DNA of 64,000 nucleotides from Adiantum capillus-veneris (Eukaryota; Streptophyta; Polypodiopsida; Polypodiales; Pteridaceae). The notes under the pieces were generated by a model that worked only from the letters and a program-made list of their open reading frames with translations, did no database searches and was not told the origin of the DNA. Location of the stretch: positions 63,554,620 through 63,618,619 of the forward strand of contig CM043956.1 in NCBI GenBank assembly GCA_014529385.2, in the 5' to 3' direction. Of the stretch, positions 11,338 to 21,948 are shown piece after piece. Every line of letters begins with the position of its first letter. Position 1 is the stretch's first letter. The position numbers and the translations under genes were made by a program.

Positions 11338-12738
11338 CTAATAAGGGCTAGCATTTCCTAGCTTCACTAGATCTTGGTTTTGTGTGTGTGTGTGTGTGTG
11401 TGTGTGTAGTTGCATAATCCTCTATGCTAGATCATCTAAGCTTCCCTCTCATGCTTATGATGAGTGCTAATTGATTTCCTTGCATTACATCTAATTTTTC
11501 ATTAATAATAGGATTGATTTGTTTGTATTTTGTGCTTGAATAATTGAGCTATTTATTCTCTTAATCCCTTCAAGTACTTGTGTGTGTGGGTAGAAATTAG
11601 AAAGAGCTTTCATTTGAGCCCACTCTTGCTCAATTTGGAGTCCATTTGAGCATTCTTCTCTCGGCCAAGCAACAGGAACATAAATAACACTCATCATTTG
11701 TGCTCCTCCGACAAGCGCTTATCTATTTGAGGAGGGCAAGGCCATGAGGTCAATACACATTACCTACTTTTGGATGGTGTGGTGGAATTCAAGTTAACCT
11801 TGCAATCGGCTTAAATTCATGAGTCAGGTCTGCAGGAGAGGTTTCATGCGCCATGGCCACCTTTCGGACTTGAGATGGGTGGTCAAGTGAGCTGAATAAG
11901 AAATTCGGGTCCGTAAGGGCCTGCACACACTCTCAACTTTGCATCCGGACGCCTATTTCCCACGGCCAGTAACTTAACTGAGCCTCGGCTCAGCAGAGGG
12001 CCATTCCCATAGGAGTCTGCAGGGAGTAAAAAAAAATTTCAACATTAAAAAAGGGCTACCAAGATTTTGCTCAACAGATTCCTATTTGAGCTACTCAAGT
12101 GCCATCATTGGGTAAATTTTGTGTGTGCTCACCTATCATGATAATGTCTTGTAAACACACAAAATCTAGCTATTTGTGCACCATGGACATGCCGTTTGTA
12201 AACGACTAGACACTGCCATTGAAAGCATGGTAATACCTCTCTTGTTGGCATTCATCACTAGCACAATCACCGATATGTATGCCATGCCTGCACCATATGA
12301 ATCAACCCCGAACAACTTGCTTGGATAGCTCTAGGCCGAGGGGAGGAGATGACAACAAAATTGAAGACCACAAAGACCAAGAAGAAGACACATTTGACCA
12401 CAATGACAAATTTGATAACAATATCAAAGCAAGCAAAGGAAGGGGGACCATCACTAGCACCAGTTGGTATTGAAGATGTTCTTCAAACACAACATTTTGA
12501 CTTTTATATTTGTCCACCAAATTTGACTTTGCTTTGTCCTACCACCTTGTTGATCACTATTCTCAAGGGGAGGAAACTTTGACGTCCTCAACCTGGTTGA
12601 AAATTCTCCAGGGAGGATATTTGACCTACCTACACCCTACTGGTACTAGTTCTCTAGGGGAGGTACACTACTTTGTGAGCCTATCTACATGGGAGCCTTA
12701 GACCCCACTAGAAGGACATTCGACTTTGTTCTCATACA
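11338..12738 (+). other. Internal non-coding region of the small LTR element
   Basis: No ORF with recognisable Gag or Pol similarity. It contains a TG dinucleotide tract at about 11381-11407. Three polypurine-tract-like motifs (TCTCNAGGGGAGG type) lie at 12561-12573, 12604-12616 and 12651-12663, upstream of the presumed true PPT at 12739-12750. The rest shows nothing I can name. Confidence 0.6.
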
Positions 12739-12750
12739 CAAAAGGGGAGG
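12739..12750 (+). other. Polypurine tract of the small LTR element
   Basis: CAAAAGGGGAGG lies two bases upstream of the 3' LTR start at 12753, where plus-strand DNA synthesis would be primed. Confidence 0.8.
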
Positions 12751-12752
12751 CT

Positions 12753-13152
12753 TGTTAGGATTTGTGCCTTGAACATACCTCCTCATGGGAAACATCTCTT
12801 CACACTGTGACTAGATACATTGAACCTTTGATTAGCTACTTTGCCTAGCTTTAGTATATGCTTGCATGCACTAGCTAATTTACACCTCTAGAGGTTGTCC
12901 AACACATCACTGATGATGTCACAAAGATGTCCTTTGATCTGCTCTATAAGAAAGTCCCTCTTATACTCACAACTAGCTTGAATCAATCAATCCTAGCACT
13001 CTATTTGCATATCTCTATTGTGTATGGTTAATTGCTCATTCTCCATTGCTTGTGGTGTGTGTGATTAGTGCTAATCACCTACATTATGCACACACAATGA
13101 ATGCTACACACACACACACACACACACACACACCTTAAACACTTACTCAACA
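12753..13152 (+). repeat. 3' LTR of the small non-autonomous element
   Basis: Partner of 10935-11323, with the same TGTTAGG start and CAACA end. It has a longer (AC)n run at about 13111-13132. Confidence 0.88.
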
Positions 13153-13275
13153 TGGTCATCTACCATTATGACAAATTCCTTGTTAGGATCCAAGGAAATA
13201 TGGGCTTCGTACTTGTTAGTCTTAAAGAAGGTCACAATATGCTTGAACATGAGAGAACCTATGTTCTAGCCTGTG
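13153..13275 (-). pseudogene. N-terminal coding fragment of element H on the far side of the insertion
   Basis: Minus-strand reading with TFFKTNKYEAHISLDP ends at the right border of the inserted element and continues in frame with the protein at 10934 once a single target-site copy is counted. An in-frame stop lies just upstream, near the start of this fragment. This confirms that the insertion split an existing ORF. The function of the domain is unknown. Confidence 0.7.
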
Positions 13276-14295
13276 GTATGGTCACACTGTGAAAATTTTA
13301 CATTTCCAGCTCATTAGGTATTAATCACGATTAATAGCCTTTTGACCAACTTCACACTTTTTTCAACTTTGTGTGACAAAGAATTCTAAAGTACATTATT
13401 ATAAAACCTCTCAAGATTTTGCCCAATTTGGATTCAAATTAAAACTCTAACCTGTTAATTTTGTGTTGAAGAAGCAAAACTGTTGTTAGTATGAAATTTC
13501 ACTCCTTGATATTCCTTGCAAGAAAGGTTTGTGGTCTTTACCTGGTAGGGGTCTTGTGAAACTGAAGTCAATTTATGGGGTCCTGGCTATTAATCACGAT
13601 TAATAGCTTTTGGCTTGCAGAGATGGACTTTTCTGAACTTTTATCACCACTCAAGTTGCAACTCGATTGCAAGCAGAGTGTTTCAAAAGCTTTTGGTTAA
13701 TCAAACTCAAATTTACAAGCATAAACCATCAAGGAACTATTAATCTGAGTTTTGGTTAATCGTTAAAATCTTCTCATAGAGTTGGTTTTTTGGTTTGCCA
13801 AAACTTTCTTATGGCTTTCCCAAGATTAGTTATGGTCTGAAATCCTGATCTCTTTGGTTTTCCTAGCTTATCTGGAAAATTTCAGTCTTGAAGTCTCTAG
13901 AATTTTTGAAAGCAACTTCAATGATGTCGAATCAGAGAGTGACAAGGATGAAAAACCTCCTTTGACTCCTACTTTCCCTACTCCTAATCACATCAGCTGA
14001 AAGGTAGTGGAAAGTGTCCACTAACACTAGTTTTTCTTGTTTTTTTGCTTGAAAAGTGCATCAATCCATAGACTCTGACATCTTCTAAGATATCAACCAC
14101 TGAAAAACGACCTAATCTTAGCCTAAAGATTCTCGGAGAGCACGACTACTCCCAAGACACCTCTATACAGCTGAAGCTGACATATCTCAATCGTACGGTT
14201 CCTACATGATGAATTTGAACTCTAGGCAAACCTAGAAGAAGTCTCTAGACAATGTTATTAGAACTCAGAGGTTTTCTTTAGTTTAAGTCGCCTCG
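13276..14295 (-). other. Leader region of element H
   Basis: About 1 kb between the presumed PBS and the first coding similarity. The short motif ATTAATCACGATTAATAGC occurs twice (near 13319 and 13590). No ORF or RNA gene was recognised. Confidence 0.4.
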
Positions 14296-14313
14296 TCCCT
14301 GGCAACGACGCCA
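14296..14313 (-). other. Athila-type primer binding site of element H
   Basis: The minus strand reads TGGCGTCGTTGCCAGGGA, close to the TGGCGCCGTTGCCGGGGA sequence long known at the PBS of Athila elements. It lies six bases inside the presumed LTR end. Confidence 0.75.
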
Positions 14314-14319
14314 AAATTT

Positions 14320-15236
14320 TGGGCCCTCTACTTACCAAGCCTACTATCTTATTGCAATGATAGTGAGAACCACAAACATAAATGTCACACCATGGGACAG
14401 AGTCAATCCGACTAGTGCATGGAGGCTACGAGAGGTTTTTAGAATCTCAAAAAACACATACAATCCCTACTTATCCAAAAGGACACTCAACCGCATGTCA
14501 GGCAGAGAAATCTAGTTACGATACTGCAAGGAAACCTCATCATTTCACGAAGCAAACGAAGTCCAAACGAGACAAAACTTATAGAATGGGTATACAACAC
14601 CTAAGAGCACATTCCCATACAATCAAATCCCCCTTTTGGGCACTCACCAAATTCACGACTAATAGCTATAGGGCAAATTTGACCTAACCATTTTTGACCC
14701 CGAATGCACTTACTAGCTTAGCAATGATGCCCTATTGTCCCTCCTATGCATAAAATACAGATTTGATATGTAAAATGTGAGTTATGAGCAAATTTAGAGA
14801 GAGATTAGTTGTGAGAAACTTACAATGTTGTGTAGAGCTTTCACCTGCGAATGCAATGCAAGAATTGGCACTTAAAACAGACCATCCACGAGGGAGATAC
14901 GAGCTTCAAACGAAAGAGGGAGAATACACAATATTCTCTGTAAACGCGCATAGTTTCATTATCCAAAAAACTTGAAAAACCCTTACAAAAGTTGGCTTTT
15001 ATACCTTGCCATAAGGTTTTGGGTCAAAAATAAGGAATTGAAGGATCAAGAGTTACAATCTGGAAGCTCGCAGCCCCTCTGGAATAGACTCATAATTACA
15101 TTTTTAATAAAGTACTTGCTTCGGGAATCAATAAATTACAACGGCTCATGGCTATAAGTGTCTAGAGTGTATGAAAAATAAAAATATACATCCTCATTGT
15201 GTCTCCAGATCATCCTGTGTTAGCCAAGCTTCTAAC
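14320..15236 (-). repeat. Putative 5' LTR of element H (outer edge uncertain)
   Basis: The inner edge is fixed by the adjacent PBS: the LTR would end GGGCCCA on the minus strand. The outer edge at 15236 is only a candidate TGTTAG start on the minus strand. No partner LTR is present, so length is not established. Confidence 0.4.
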
Positions 15237-17569
15237 AGAAAACAAAAGACTTAGCTTTAATTGCTATAGGCAAAGGTCTCCATAGCCACGACTATTGTAT
15301 ACCCAACATCAAGCCATAGATTTGATACCACTGCAACAACAACAGCATAGAAAACATGCAATATATATGTAATAGCAGAATGCACAAAACAAAAACCATA
15401 CATGGATACTTGCAACGATGATCTGTGAGACATGCGAAGCATATGCGTGGAAAGCGGGAGAGTGAGAGCAACATGCACACCTCATAGAGCGGAGTGCTAT
15501 GCATGCATGTGATCAAGAGGATATGAGGTAGAGGTAAGAGGAGAAGAGGGACACGAAGACTAGGCACAATCTCCCCTCGTACATAAGTGAGCTTTGTCCT
15601 TTGGCACACATTTGATTGATAGATGTTGATTTAAGCTCAAAACTAATACAATCCACTTGGGTGTTAAAAATAGGAATTATCCTTAGACTATACTTATAAA
15701 ATAAATAGAACCTGTCTAATAACAATAGGGGTACTCTATCTGCATCGATATGATTGTAGCCATTGCCAACATGTCTTGCACCTAGACACTTACTAATCTA
15801 CTAAACCACAACATCACACGATGTGGTCATACTAGATATATCAATCTTCATTGCATCATCAGTAAGATCAATTCCAAATAAACATATAACAATCTTTAAA
15901 ATATTCATTTCCATTACACCTACAATGGAGGAGAATCATATCATGACCCTTTACCACTGCAGGAGATTCAAGTACACAAGGGAAGTTTTCACCCTCTATG
16001 GTTTCCATAACCAGGTGAGGACTATGGCACCTTACCTTTATATTGTGTAAATGTTTTCCCTTTTTTGGGGTACAAGACTCTGGTGCTCATATTTTCATGA
16101 CATTTTGAAAACCATGTATGCAAGTTTTTATTACAATTGACATATCTAACTCCCAAGTTTTCTGATCTTGTGAGGTTTATTAAACTCTTTAAAATGCTTG
16201 GGATCAACCTACAACACAAAAATTGGATTATCTCTACACTTCCTTTGAAACAGAACATATTCAATGACGATTCACAAGTGGATCCTTATAAATTGTTGGT
16301 GAGAATTGGTGGAAACAATTTCTTTCTTTTGCGAGGCAATCTTCTATTTGTCAACAAACACGTGACCTTGTAAAAATATTGGTGGATTTGGTTGAAGGAA
16401 GTGATACACTTGTAGATCTTGCTTAATGAGATTGATTATGGTTGTAAAACATAGATATCATGTTTGAATGATCACTTTTTGTGACTAAGATAGACCAGCC
16501 TTGCAGCTTGGTGGTGTCCCACTGTGACTCTCACCCAAAATGCAAACGGTGGGTGGTCATACAGTGGCCCGTCACACTTGTTGGAACAAGGCTAAAATTT
16601 GCACTTTTTTCCTAACAATTCTACTTTGGCCAAATGGGCCTGACATTTGGGTATTTCATTTTCTTGTCATAGCTTAGCTTCATTTGATAAACGTTGATGT
16701 GACCATTTTTGAAGGTGACCAAGCTTTTCAAAAGATTGTCGTGCAAGCATGGTTGGGCATTTGACAAGAGATGGCGGGCCAAAAACAATGGTTTACATTG
16801 CCTACATGGGCACGACATATCAACATGGGTGCCAATGGTGGCAGGTGGGATCAATGGTTCCCATTAGTTGAGGGTGATGGGTTGGTTTTGCATCCTTGAT
16901 CCCATATGAATATCTAAGTGAAGGTTATGTGAACCCAATAAAGTGAACATTGAGGGAACTCACTGTGAACACCATGTGAATGCCATGTGAACACTAAGAG
17001 AAATGCCAGAGTGGTGTGAGCAAAGTGATCCCAAAGTGAAGTCTTATGAATCAAAATGAACACCATGTGAACTCATGTCTGCCATTTTTTCGATACCATT
17101 GCATATTCGCGGTGGTAGGGCCTCCTCAACACTAAGTAACACGGGGTCTTTATGACCCATGGGTGGCGGTATCAACGATTGTTGGCCGTCGCGAGAATCT
17201 CTAGGCAGATGGACAGCCCAACAAAAATGGACGCCCGCCTTGCAGCCACACGAATCTAACCCAACACCTCCCACTTGCAAGGCTGATAACCTAACCACCT
17301 CACACGCGCGTATCATGTGCCAAGGGTGGCAAACATAACGTTTATTACTAAACTTGGACGTGCATCTTCCCTTGTCCTTGTTTACTAATTGTGTCCTTGT
17401 TTACTTTTTGCTGATCGGACACTGCAGCACATTCGTGACTCTCACCTGCAATTTCCCACCGTGGATACCATGGAGACCCTGTGTTACTCAGTGGTGAGGG
17501 TAGGGCCTTTGGAGTGGGTTCAAATACGGAGGGGCCCGAATCCCGATCGATGCACACACCTTCACAAGT
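15237..17569. other. Unassigned sequence with a possible PBS
   Basis: No coding similarity recognised. The minus strand has GTGGTATCAAATC at about 15318-15331, a Met-type PBS-like site with TGCA before it, so a decayed LTR may start at 15332 and run right; no partner or coding region supports this. At about 16920-17075 there are loose repeats of GTGAACACCATGTGAA. The remainder is AT-rich and shows nothing I can name. Confidence 0.35.
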
Positions 17570-18020
17570 TACAAAGAAGGGAAAATTACCAAAATACCCC
17601 TCTAATTTGTGGAAATTCCCAAAATACCCTTGTGTCTGTTTTGGGTGGATTGCTCTAGCTTTTTTTAGAGTTTATTCCTTTGACAATTGAGATCCATTTT
17701 TGACTGCTTAACACAATTTTTAATGAAATAGCTAGCAAAAAAGGGCATTTCTCTCTAAAACCTACATAACCAGCTCAAATTCTAGTTTTAACATCTTACA
17801 ATGATAGACAATCAATCTTCTTATGAAAAGTTTTTTTTTTTTTTGTCTTTGGAGATGTTTATTCTTCTAACCAGGGGTATTTGGGACTTTTGGAATATTT
17901 GAAGGGCAATTTGGGAATTTTTGACAAAATAGGGGGTTATTTTCGGAAATTTTCAAATTTGAGGGGTATTTTGGGAATTTCCACAAATTAGAGGGTATTT
18001 TGGTAATTTTCCCTACAAAG
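17570..18020. mobile_element. MITE with about 50-bp terminal inverted repeats and 7-bp target duplication
   Basis: The left end from 17579 (GGGAAAATTACCAAAATACC) and the reverse complement of the right end at 18013 match over roughly 50 bp with one indel. TACAAAG flanks both ends (17570-17576 and 18014-18020). The left side has two extra A bases before the inverted repeat. The AATTCCCAAAATACCCC motif recurs inside both arms. There is no coding capacity. Long inverted repeats with a 7-9 bp duplication suggest a hAT- or Mutator-type relative, but the superfamily is not settled. Confidence 0.8.
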
Positions 18021-18137
18021 TTTCGCATTCTTTGAGCTGACGTAGTTCAACGTACGCGAGCAGCATGTTGCAATGGATGGGAGGAGGACGACGCAAAGTG
18101 AAAACGGTGCAGAGTCCCTCATTTTACTCTTATGTGT

Positions 18138-18203
<66 letters not shown>
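18138..18203. repeat. Compound (AC)n(AG)n microsatellite
   Basis: An ACACACACACACA tract passes directly into more than 25 AG units. It creates artificial Arg-Glu and Ser-Leu repeat ORFs on both strands, which are not genes. Confidence 0.95.
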
Positions 18204-18206
<3 letters not shown>

Positions 18207-18334
18207 TTGCATGCCTAAATGCTTACTCTTTTGCATGCAGACTAAGAAATCCATTCAAGCCAGGTACTGGGTGTCGGTATCCTGCCGTTTGTTTCCATGA
18301 TACTTAACTGATTCGGCTTGGACAATAATTTCAC

Positions 18335-18562
18335 GTGAAATCCAGGCAGCATCAGTTTTTTGAGCAAAGAAGACAACAGTTTAGGTCTCAAGCAGTGCAA
18401 GAGCCAAACTCGGATAAGTTCTCTCGGCAACAAGAGCATATCTACTCTTTGGATATTGCCAGCTTGAAAAATCTTTCTCAACTTGCACAATTGAATGCAA
18501 ATAATCAACCTGAAGGCTCCAAAAGTCTGTCATTTGTTCCACACAAACCTGGTATGATCTAA
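18335..18562 (+). CDS. Unidentified exon-like ORF, 75 codons
   Basis: The only ORF in the window that does not look like a transposon or a shadow. It begins MKSRQHQFFEQRRQQF, is Gln/Arg/Ser-rich, and has a hydrophobic segment SLDIASLKNLSQLAQL. The composition resembles a disordered part of a nuclear protein. A CAG just before GCAGCATCAG (near 18346) could be a splice acceptor. No convincing neighbouring exon was found, and the Ty1/Copia remnant starts 400 bp downstream. It could be a captured or orphan exon, or chance. Confidence 0.25.
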   Translation: MKSRQHQFFEQRRQQFRSQAVQEPNSDKFSRQQEHIYSLDIASLKNLSQLAQLNANNQPEGSKSLSFVPHKPGMI

Positions 18563-18955
18563 TGGGGATTTATAGACATAGCTTGCTTCGACTTAAGAAG
18601 GGGCTCTTCTGATAGATTTTATCTAACAGTGCTTAGAAGGATTTTAGCTCGAGAATTTTTTTTCTTGGTTAAAACATATGCAGCATAATCATTTAAACCC
18701 TATTGTAAAAATATCTCCATGACAAATGTTTTTGTCCAACGATGTACATGATATATGCATTTAAGAGTACAATGCAAGAGGCAACGTTCTGAACTTTGAA
18801 CGTTTAGTTTGAGAGTGTTAGACCATAGCATTATTTTCCTAGAGTTGGTGTTGCTACCTCACTTTGAAGGTTTTTATTTATATTTGTTTCCTTTCATCCT
18901 TGTGCTTGAAGAAGCAATTGGGGAGATTAGTTGAAGCTAACTCTGGTTCTTAAAC
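18563..18955. other. No recognised feature
   Basis: AT-rich sequence between the exon-like ORF and the Ty1/Copia remnant. No repeat, RNA gene or coding similarity was seen. Confidence 0.4.
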
Positions 18956-20130
18956 TTCATACTCTGAAACTCCCTCGGTAAGAGAAGCTGGTGTGTAAGC
19001 TTAAGAGAAGCCTTTATGGTTTGAAGCAAGCACCTTGGGAAATCTAAGGTTCAAAAGGTAAAGCCATCCAATCTAGACATCTACGCTAATATCATAAGTT
19101 TGATGCTTTTATGAAGTCTCAAAGGTATGGGTGGAGCAAGATTGATCCTTGCCTCTACACGAAGAAAGCTATAGATGGTAGTCTTTTGATCTTGATCCTA
19201 TATATGGATGATATGCTCATCGTTTGGAAGAACAATCTTGAGGTAGATGCATTGAAGTCGAAGTTGCATGAGAACTTTGACGTGAAGGATTTGGGTGAAG
19301 CAAACCATATTTTTGGCATACATAGAGAGGTGGAAGAAGGTTCTTTACTTATCTAAGCTTAAGCAAAGCCTTTATAATCTGAAGGAGGTACCACGGAAAT
19401 GGTATCAAGTTTGACTATGATGCCTTAATGAAGTATCAAGGGTTTAGGGCCTAGGCACAACGAAATTGATCATTGTCTCTGTACGAAGAAAGCTTCTTGA
19501 TTTGATCATGTATGTGGATAATATGCTCATCACTCAGAAGAACAGTCTTGAGTTGGATGCATTCAAGTCGAAGTTGCATGAAAACGTTGACATGAAGGTT
19601 TTGGAACTGTCTTGAGTTGGATGCATTGAAGTCGAAGTTGCATGAAAACGTTGACATGAAGGATTTGGATGAAGCAAACCATAGACTTGACATTTTCAAT
19701 ACATGTAGCAGGTTGAAGAAGGTTCTTTATTTGTCATAGGAAGAGTACATTTTTTGCGTACTGAAGCGTTTCAATATGGAGGGGGGAGCTTATTTTTACT
19801 TCATTGCCTCCCATATGTGAAACTGAGCCAAGATGATTGTCTCAAATCTAATGAGGAAAGACTGAGATGGCCTAGATTTCTTATGCTTCCGTCGTTGGTT
19901 CTTTGATGTATGATGTGATTGGGACTTGTGCAAACAGTGCAGTGAAAAATTAATGAGATATTTGAATGATAAGAAAGAGTTGTACATTGGATTTGGACAT
20001 GAAGGCACATGTGTAGGTATATGGATGCAAATTATGTGGGAAATGTAGAGAACAGAAGGTCTACATGAGGCTATGTCTTTACATGCATTGGTAGTTTCAC
20101 GACGATCTTATTTGCAAGATTGTACGCCTA
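18956..20130 (+). pseudogene. Ty1/Copia pol remnant (RT and RNase H), internally duplicated
   Basis: RT similarity starts with LKRSLYGLKQAP near 18990. It continues at 19111-19356 with SKIDPCLYTKK, the catalytic YMDDMLI and LKSKLHENFDVKDLGEANHI, hallmarks of Copia RT. A second decayed copy of the same stretch follows at about 19350-19745, with YVDNMLI in place of YVDDMLI. After it, EEYI-type residues lead to an RNase H end (MDANYVGN, then RRSTRGYVFT) near 20020-20090. Stops and frameshifts are frequent. No LTR or gag was recognised around it. Confidence 0.8.
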
Positions 20131-20378
20131 TAAGTGGTAAGCCACTAGTAAACTGTAAATTAGCAAATGCACAAATGAACTTGAAAACTGAAACAATTCA
20201 ACTTTAGAAACACATGTTGTCAAGACACGGAGTGGCAGAATTTCGCTCCTAGTGGCAATGGCCCCAACGTCTGGACTCTGGCGTCTCTTACGGTACTTCT
20301 TTTATATCAATAATCCACATAGTTACAACTGCCCACCAATTGCAAGGGAGTAGCTTTGCAAGTGTGCAACCATGCACT
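20131..20378. other. Insertion-site flank left of element A
   Basis: No gene was recognised. The flank ends GCACT at the left border of element A and continues as ACACT at 31834, consistent with a 5-bp target duplication with one mismatch. Confidence 0.5.
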
Positions 20379-21494
20379 TGTCACGTGACACATCCAACCC
20401 TATGTGTCCGTGGACAAGCTACAGCATGACCAGGGTTCAGTTCAGTCAAGTCATTCTAGAATAGGAAGTGATATGGCACATTTGTGAGTCTGTTCGCAGA
20501 CTGTGCATGTCCAGGCTGGTTGCACACAACATGATCATAAGCATTCCCATCAAAATCCATCAGGGGAATTTTCCAATGCATTTAACCTATTTTCCCTATT
20601 TTTGACATTTTTCACTTATTATTTTCAGTGACTTTTGTTGGAAAGTAGGTAGGGCAAATTGAGTAAATTTGTATATAAGCAAACCTAGGCTAGCACTAAT
20701 TGGCAGAAGAGGCAGCAGGAGCACCTTGCTCAACAGGCAACTTCTCAGCAAGATCCCCCCTTGGTGGCGTTTTCCCTCCAAGCAAGACACCCCTTCACCT
20801 AGCCTTTTTCATCAGCAAGTCACCATCGCCAACAGATTCCAGTACTTGGCGTTTTCAGCCATAGCTTCATCGCCAAGTCTTCTCAGCCCTAGCGTTTTTC
20901 ATCTAGACTTCATCGCAAGACCACCTCAGCCCTGGCGTTTTCCAGAGCCCCCAAATCACCCCCTTGTCTAGCGTTTTCAGCCTCACCGAGCATCAACATT
21001 TTCAGCGGTTGGACAACCTAAAACCAATGATTTTCAGCCAACAGAAATCAGCCCAAATCATCGTTTTTGATTCCAGCAAATTTCAGCCAGTAGCGTTTTT
21101 GGACAGCAGTGAAATTGCGTCAGATTAGATTTCAGCCAGTGGCGTTTTTGGACAGCAGTGAATTTGCATCAGTTTTCAGCCTTAGTGTCGATCTCGTCAT
21201 CCCCGTCGACCTCGACACAGCCTAGAATTGCATCAGTCCACAGTCATCCACTTGTACGAGTTTGTGCAATCAATAGTAGACCACTACGTCTCTGGTGTCG
21301 TATTCTCTTCTCTCTCTATCTCTCAGTCTCATACACTTTCACTCATAGTGTCCATTCACTTTGTTCGTATCCATTGCACTCTCTCATTAAGAACGGAAGG
21401 CTCTCCCTTCCATAAGAATAAAAAGGAACCTTGAGTATAGTTCGGAGCACTCATCTTGAGCAAAGTTCAAACATTCATTCCGCTGCACCTTACA
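20379..21494 (+). repeat. 5' LTR of element A
   Basis: Starts with the 12-base palindrome TGTCACGTGACA and ends CACCTTACA next to the PBS. Matches the LTRs at 30660-31833 and 62085-63279 and, inverted, those of element B. It carries a run of short GCGTTTTCAGCC-type repeats at about 20830-21180. Confidence 0.92.
20672..20679 (+). promoter_or_regulatory. TATA box of the A-family LTR
   Basis: TTTGTATATAAGCAAACC lies about 295 bp into the LTR and is conserved at the same place in the 3' LTR of A (about 30972-30980), in C (about 62409-62418) and, as its reverse complement, in both LTRs of B. It is the likely core promoter for element transcription. Confidence 0.65.
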
Positions 21495-21495
21495 T

Positions 21496-21507
21496 TGGTA
21501 TCAGAGC
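21496..21507 (+). other. Primer binding site of element A
   Basis: TGGTATCAGAGC, initiator-tRNA-Met type, one base after the 5' LTR. Confidence 0.92.
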
Positions 21508-21948
21508 TTTGGCAGTGTTCTGTATCACTCAAGGAAAGAACCACAAGAATTTTTTTGCTTGTTGCGGTCGCACGAACCCAAGTTCAGTTGGGCGTGTCAA
21601 TTCCTAATGGTGTTTTTGAAGAGTGACAGGAAACCCAGGAAAGAAGGGCTTGTCCCGTCTCCCCTTGTGCCTCTTTTCACTCATTGAGAGCGGACCGTGC
21701 ACTTAGCGGCAGGCCAATCGACGTGAGGTGGGAAAAAGCAACCTTGGTGTGAGCGCAAGGCCGCCAAGGGGTGCGCCCGCGGAAAAGAGCAGAACTCAGG
21801 TGAAGAGAAGATCCTTCTCAAACACAGATTGCAAGCAAAAGAAGACCCTCCAAGAACCTCAAGAACTCAAGACCCTCAAGAACCCAAGAACCCAAGACCC
21901 GCAAGAACCCAAGTTACTCGAGAACTTAAGAACCAAAGATCATAGTGC

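Larger units (their letters stand above)
10935..13152 (+). mobile_element. Small non-autonomous LTR element (TRIM/LARD-like) inside element H
   Basis: Two similar LTRs of 389 and 400 bp, both starting TGTTAGGATTTGTGCC and ending CAACA, flank about 1.43 kb without recognisable Gag or Pol. A Met-type PBS follows the left LTR and an AAAAGGGGAGG tract precedes the right LTR, which sets the plus orientation. Flanks are TGGTA on the left and TGGTC on the right, a 5-bp target duplication with one mismatch. Length and lack of coding place it between TRIMs and LARDs. It must be mobilised by an autonomous relative that is not in this window. Confidence 0.85.
9255..15236 (-). mobile_element. Element H: decayed Athila-like Ty3/Gypsy element (5' part)
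   Basis: Minus-strand order: putative LTR (14320-about 15236), PBS (14296-14313), roughly 1 kb leader, N-terminal ORF region and Gag down to a zinc-knuckle remnant near 9800. The PBS resembles the TGGCGCCGTTGCC type known from Athila elements. A smaller LTR element (10935-13152) is inserted in the coding region. No protease or RT was recognised before the junction with element I near 9255, so the left part is lost or unrecognisable. The right boundary is uncertain because the LTR has no partner here. Confidence 0.6.

Noticed and set aside
15318-15331. A complete Copia element starting at the PBS-like site
   Set aside because: No second LTR, Gag or Pol could be found near it, so only a possible PBS is noted.
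18065-18307. ORFs with Arg-Glu repeats around 18065-18307 and 36828-37182
   Set aside because: They translate the AC/AG microsatellites and have no other protein character.
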